Shown here: in pieces, positions 59,248-64,000 of the stretch
Position numbering within the stretch: the stretch's first letter is position 1
How the letters are laid out: every line of letters begins with the position of its first letter
Notes under the pieces: model-generated
The model's input: the letters and a program-made list of their open reading frames with translations, nothing else
Database searches by the model: none
What the model was told of the DNA's origin: nothing
DNA from: Nipponacmea schrenckii
Lineage: Eukaryota; Mollusca; Gastropoda; Lottiidae
Assembly (NCBI GenBank): GCA_030562195.1
Contig: JAUJPP010000003.1
Location: 29,704,602-29,768,601, forward strand
DNA length: 64,000 bases
Direction of reading: 5' to 3'
Translations under genes and position numbers: made by a program

Positions 59248-59346
59248 AACTGTCTATTATGTTAAAGAGAGGACAGTTTGTGAGGGTCTAACGCCTAAAA
59301 CTAACGCCCCTCACAAACTGTCCTCTCTCTAACATAATAGACAGTT
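59248..59346. repeat. 99-bp near-perfect hairpin
   Basis: Arms of 38 bp (59248-59285 and 59309-59346) pair with a single mismatch around a 23-base loop. Could be a tiny palindromic MITE or a small-RNA hairpin. Confidence 0.85.
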
Positions 59347-59878
59347 TGAGGACTCTATATTACTTAAATAATAGCCCTAAAAAGTTTAAACTAATTGTTA
59401 TCAACTCATTGATTGATTAAATAGTTATGTGGGTTCAGATTGTGATTTAGACTGTGGCAAACATACTCTTCAGGTGTCTTCTACACACAATGTATTCATT
59501 CATCAAGTGAAAACAATATATTTATAATTCAATCGGTGGGTTCGTTTTGCCGCATTGCCCAACTCGCCGCATCGTGCCCATCCGCTTATAAAAGACCTGT
59601 AAAACGAAACTACAGGTTTCTGATAAAATCTGTAATGGCTCATTTGTTACACAAGAAACGAAATATTTTTAAACTGCTGTCCCGCTGCAAGTGTTTTATT
59701 TATAATTTGGACCTGTTAGGAAACTGTAATATATCTGGAATGTAAAAAATCCCAAGCAATAATGTTGATACAAATATATAGATTTTTCAAATAAAACAAG
59801 TTCAAACAATAAAATTGGTTATAACTAACAAAAGGTTATGTCCCTAGCACCTCTAACGTCATCCATGTGCTAGTAAAC

Positions 59879-60142
59879 ATGGCAGCTGAAAGTTTAAATC
59901 TTCTAAACAGTAACTCAGAGTTATCAAGTGAGCTAAAATTCAAAATTCTCATATTAGAAGTGCCATATAATTCGGCAGTAGCTCAACCTCCACTGGTTCC
60001 AGATAGTCCCAGAATATCCTGGCGGATAAGACAGAGGCTGGAGTTAATTGGCTCCACATCTACAAACCTACTGTTATTTAAAAAAAATTACAGTGAAATT
60101 GGACAGATTCACAGGAAAATCATTTGTGTTTTGAAAACTTAA
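59879..60142 (+). CDS. TIR-borne reading frame, left arm
   Basis: From the ATG at 59879: MAAESLNLLNS, SELSSE.KFKILILEV, then WRIRQRLELIG and IHRKI. The right arm encodes a similar peptide on the opposite strand. No known domain is recognised. Shared blocks despite indels suggest the exon was coding in an ancestor (an element gene or a captured host exon). Confidence 0.35.
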   Translation: MAAESLNLLNSNSELSSELKFKILILEVPYNSAVAQPPLVPDSPRISWRIRQRLELIGSTSTNLLLFKKNYSEIGQIHRKIICVLKT

Positions 60143-60159
60143 TATTGCCACTATAAGGC

Positions 60160-61810
60160 CAGACCAATTTTTTTTCTTGTTTTACGGATTTTTTTGGAAA
60201 AAATCAGTAGAGGCAGGAGGGAAAAAAAAAAAAAGGACCAAAATTTAGGGTAGGAGGGGAAAAAAAAAACATCCACACCAATCCCGGCTGTTTAGTGTCA
60301 GGACAACAGAGCAGTTTATTCAATCATGGGTATTGTGCCACTGCCATATAAAATTTCAGCCCCATAATTCAGAAATATCATATATCCAGAAAATGCTTGG
60401 AATATATCTGGAATTAGTAAACCACGATCTTTAAACTTCTCATGCTGTGAAGTTATATACCATAATGTGGAGTGAAGTGTGCTTACAAAATGCTTCCCAG
60501 TTAATGTAAAGTCGATTAACATTATGGGCTGTGAATCCAACATTCAGTTCTTTCAATAATTCTAGAGAATGTCATTAAACATCTTATGATCTTTTCTAGT
60601 ATTTTCATAGTTTTTTGTAGATGGTAAACAATCATATTTAATACTACTAGTCATCAACACGTCAAAGGCATTTTTTTCTTGTTTTTTCGGTTCTTTCTCA
60701 CCACTGGCTAGATGTGGGGAGGGCTGATTTAGATTTTGAACAAGAATTGGCTTTGCAAATAAACACAGTCACAAACAATAGATTAAAACCCACGATGACG
60801 TGAAGGGGTGTAGAAGCTTCTACGCTGTTGCCTCTTGCTGTTATATCCAAACTACTTGTGGATTCTGAAGCTATGATCTTTTCGATATGTAGTCCTTCAT
60901 CAATGACATCATCGGAAGACGAAGTTGAAGACGTGCCAAGAAGGCCTACTTTTTCAATTGCGCAATTGGCCAGTTCACCAACTGTTCAGTCGATGCTCAT
61001 ACAAATCAAACACTTGAGCGTTTCCAGAGATCTTATTACGGTAACACTAAAATAGCGTTTGCATAAACAGAAAAACAAAATAAAATGTCATTTCATCCAC
61101 ACGTTTTTCCAAATTCCATTGATCTCTGAAAGAGCTAGTTGTGAAATCGTATTTCATTGGCTGGCTATTGTGTAGTTGTATAAAAGAATGAACATGATTG
61201 GTTCAGTAAAATTTGCCGGGAAATCCTAGGAAAACCCCATAGCAACAAAATAATAATTTTGATATTGAAAAAGAACCGAATTAACATTTCATTGTAATAA
61301 CTTAAGTGTACAACTATATGGTTATTCCGTAATTTTGCACAATTAATAAGAAACATCATTATGAATGCCTTGCATATAATGAATGCACGGGTTTTAGAAA
61401 TTTTATCGTTTCACAAATTCAATAGACTTGGGTAAGCAATATTATTTCAATCCAAAAAAAAGAACCATTGTCCGAGTGCATTAGCAGAACATCCGTGACA
61501 TTTGGGTGATCGAGACTATCATTGCTTTCATGGACGAAAGTCAAAGTAGCAGCGGTTTTTGTAATTTTGGGAATACTTTTTTGTTGATCTTCTTGGAGTT
61601 ATTTTTGGAAGTGAGTTTATTACTAAAAAAAACTTAGATCCACAATTATTTTAGTTGAACTCGCTGAATCAAAAGATGTTTTTTTTCTTTGATCGGGAAT
61701 GGAGGTTGTTGTTTTTTTTTTCGTCGGAGCTGATTTTGTTTTGGTTTTTTTTCGGATTTCCTGAAAATGTGGGTCAGCGGATCCGTAAAACAAGAAAATA
61801 AATTGGTCTG
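60160..61810. mobile_element. nested inverted-repeat element (tentative)
   Basis: Ends CAGACCAATTT and AAATTGGTCTG continue inward with TTTTCTTGTTTTACGGAT, about 30 bp each. The interior has poly-purine runs, a minus-strand frame at 60543-60316 and a plus frame at 60900-61054 (SSEDEVEDVPRRP), neither recognised. No TSD identified. Confidence 0.4.
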
Positions 61811-62512
61811 AGAAGTATGCTTCTGGACTCAGACCACAAAACCATTTTATGCTAATGATTCTATAACAAATTTAGTCTGTTCTTTTTTTTTAGAAATTCT
61901 CTTTCTCCCTTCCTTTGGGGGTTTTTGCATGCCCAGTTTGCACTAAGTTTTGGTCAAGATTTGAAATTTGATGTCTGAAGTTGCATTTTCTTTCAGAATT
62001 TCTGAGATAATGAGAATTTAATTGGCGGAAGGTTATTTCTAAAATAGTTGTTCCGTGTGTAGTGACAGTGTATGTTGATAAAATGTAGTGGTTTACTTTT
62101 ATTTTGTTAAGTTCAAAATTTTCATGGTCATGCTATATTGAAATTTTGTACAGAAACCAAGTATTGGTCAGGCTTTCATGTGACATATAGGAAAGTTTTC
62201 AACAAGATTTCTGAAAAAAGTTATGGAAGGTTGAATTTCGAGATTTAACATTGAAACAGATGGCAAATGAATTGGTGGACTGAGTCTGTGAAAAGACACA
62301 GTACCGAAGTCTTGAAACTATTTCCCGGGCAACCACCAGGTAAGTTCCGTTAGGCCTATCCGTCAATAATAATATTGTTATTTGAACTAGCATATATTGA
62401 TATGTTTATGCTTTAATACTGATAAGGACTTCATTTGTGTACGGTTCCATACAATAGCTTAGCCGGGGACTTCGTTATACAAGAGGACAAGTCTGCAACG
62501 GGTCAGTTCATG

Positions 62513-62779
62513 TCATCTACCGATAGAACTGATTTTCCTGTGAATCCATCTTATTTCACTTTCTAAATAACCATAGATTTGTAGACTTATGCCTCCAACT
62601 GCCGACGGTAATGTGGGGCCAATTAACTCCAGCCTCTGTCTTATCCACCAGGATGCTAGTATTCTGGGACTTATCTGGAACGAGTGGAGGTTGAGCACAT
62701 CTAATATGAGAATTTTGAATTTTTGCTCACTTGATAACTCTGAGCTACTGTTTAGAAGATTTAAACTTTCAGTTGCCAT
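62513..62779 (-). CDS. TIR-borne reading frame, right arm
   Basis: MATESLNLLNS, SELSSEQKFKILIL, WIRQRLELIG and WIHRKI. This is the inverted counterpart of 59879-60142. The two differ by substitutions and indels but remain open. Confidence 0.35.
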   Translation of the reverse strand: MATESLNLLNSSSELSSEQKFKILILDVLNLHSFQISPRILASWWIRQRLELIGPTLPSAVGGISLQIYGYLESEIRWIHRKISSIGR

Positions 62780-63160
62780 TTTTTCTAGCACATGAATGAT
62801 GTTAGAGGCACGCAGTGGATGGACATAACTCTTGTCAGTTATAAGCAATTTTATTTTTTGAACTTGTTTTGTATGGAAGATTTATATATTTGTTTCATCA
62901 TTTGTGCTTGGTATTTTTTTATTTTTGTTTGTCCATTCGCAATATATTACAGTTTCGATTTTCCTAACAGGTCCAAATTATAAATAAAACACTTGCAGCG
63001 GGACAACAGATTAAAAATATTTTGTTTCTTGTGTAACAAATAACGCTATTACAAATTTTTTCAGAAACCTCTAGTTTCGTTTTACAGGTCTTTTATAAGC
63101 AGTTGGGCACGATGCAGCGAGGTTGGGCAATGCGGCAAAACGAACCCACCGTAATTCAAT

Positions 63161-63490
63161 CCACCCTAAGTCGAGCCAATGGATAATATTAAGTATGAAC
63201 AATCCAATTTTCAAATAAGGAAAGACTAATATTCTTATATTTTATCTGATGATAACAAAGTAAGAGCGAAAAGAACTCTAATGCCACAACAATTAGGTTT
63301 AGCAAACCTTTGGAAAAAAATCTGACAAAGATGCGATTGTTTACAAAGGCCAATCAGAGAAAAGAGAATCAAAAACACACTGTATTTCACTTTATCAAAT
63401 GGGAACGTTGTAAAATAAAACTGAATATATAATTGAATTGCTTTGTCAGTGAAAAGATAGAAGGTCCAAACAACTAAAAAATAATGGACA
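63161..63490. other. AT-rich spacer
   Basis: No feature seen. Confidence 0.4.
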
Positions 63491-64000
63491 CTTTTTATAC
63501 GCCCACATGGAAATGTGGACGTATATTGCCGTCGCCCCTGTCCGTCTGTCCGTCCACATTTGTTGTATCCACGATAGAGGCTACAGTTTTTATCCGATCT
63601 TAATGAAACTTGGTATACATGTATATATTGATGATATCTCGGTCAAGTTCGAAAATGGAAATTATCGCATGAACGGTTTTTGAGTTATTGTACTTGACTT
63701 AAACGCGTCAAATTTGGGTTGTATCCACAATAGAGGCTACAGTTTTTATCCGATCTTAATGAAACTTGGTATACATGTATATATTGATGATATCTCGGTC
63801 AAGTTCGAAAATGGAAATTTTCGCATGAACGGTTTTTGAGTTATTGCCCTCGACTTAGTAAAAACGCGTCAAATTTGGGTTGTATCCACAATAGAGGCTA
63901 CAGTTTTTATCCCATCTTAATGAAACTTGGTATACATGTATATATTGATGATATCTCGGTCAAGTTCCAAAATGGAAATTATCGAATGAACAGATTTTGA
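63491..64000 (+). mobile_element. family C, copy 3, runs off the right edge
   Basis: Full head TATACGCCCACATGGAAATG, GTCC block, then C-type units (GAGGCTACAGTTTTTATCC, TTAATGAAACTTGGTATAC). Tail not in the window. Confidence 0.85.

Larger units (their letters stand above)
59534..63151. mobile_element. 3.6-kb Mutator-like element by structure (9-bp TSD, long TIRs)
   Basis: The 9-bp duplication TAATTCAAT lies at 59525-59533 and 63152-63160. TIRs start CGGTGGGTTCGTTTTGCCGC; the outer ~220 bp are about 90% identical, and similarity continues, with gaps, to about 60145 and 62513. Nine-bp duplications with long TIRs are the signature of Mutator-like elements; Merlin is an alternative. No transposase is recognised between the arms. 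An inner inverted pair (CAGACCAATTT...CTTGTTTTACGGAT at 60160 and 61810) suggests a nested second element. Confidence 0.75.

Noticed and set aside
1..64000. tRNA, rRNA and snRNA genes
   Set aside because: No conserved A/B boxes with a foldable cloverleaf and no rRNA or snRNA blocks were noticed by eye; a dedicated scan was not possible.

Overview
The window looks like non-genic, repeat-saturated nuclear DNA of a marine invertebrate, most likely a bivalve mollusc. The reasons are AT-rich sequence, a 'pearl'-type repeat architecture (hairpin head, GTCC-type microsatellite, ~160-bp core repeats, hairpin tail) known from bivalves, Penelope-like and BEL/Pao retroelements, and one short spliced exon resembling an annexin A7/A11 N-terminus. 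No bacterial features are present. Almost every recognisable coding region belongs to a mobile element.

Layout. 1-0.9 kb: an exon end at the left edge and a terminal exon like the P2X7-type cysteine-rich C-terminal domain. 1.8-6.8 kb: DNA-transposon territory, with a broken THAP fragment, an outer inverted-repeat element carrying a Myb/SANT exon, a 1.5-kb foldback inserted in it with an 8-bp target duplication, and a THAP ORF inside another inverted-repeat element. 8.5-11.2 kb: a decayed Penelope-like element (minus strand) split at one TTAA by two back-to-back TTAA-inserting elements. 11.2-16 kb: nested pearl/Helentron-like repeats. 16.7-18.5 kb: a decayed DDE-type transposase. 20.4 kb: a piggyBac-like MITE. 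22-35 kb: more pearl-type arrays, one interrupted by a 1.2-kb and another by a 466-bp TTAA element. 35.3-42.4 kb: an apparently intact, very young BEL/Pao LTR retrotransposon with a 1940-aa gag-pol. 43.4-50.7 kb: a MITE, a broken FEN-like/CXC-domain gene and a 6-kb long inverted repeat. 50.8-56.6 kb: further pearl families around the annexin-like exon. 56.6-58.2 kb: Penelope-like fragments and a complete-looking hammerhead ribozyme. 59.5-63.2 kb: a 3.6-kb element with long terminal inverted repeats and a perfect 9-bp target duplication (Mutator-like by structure). 63.5 kb to the end: another pearl copy.

The elements do not form one pathway. They form layers of insertion, and the nesting gives a relative age order: the BEL/Pao element and the TTAA elements are young relative to the pearl arrays they interrupt. 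The most notable items are the hammerhead ribozyme at 58059-58103, the 9-bp-TSD element at 59534-63151, the double TTAA insertion in the Penelope fragment, the foldback at 2450-3982, and a short word (close to ATGAAACTTGG) that recurs in otherwise unlike repeat families.
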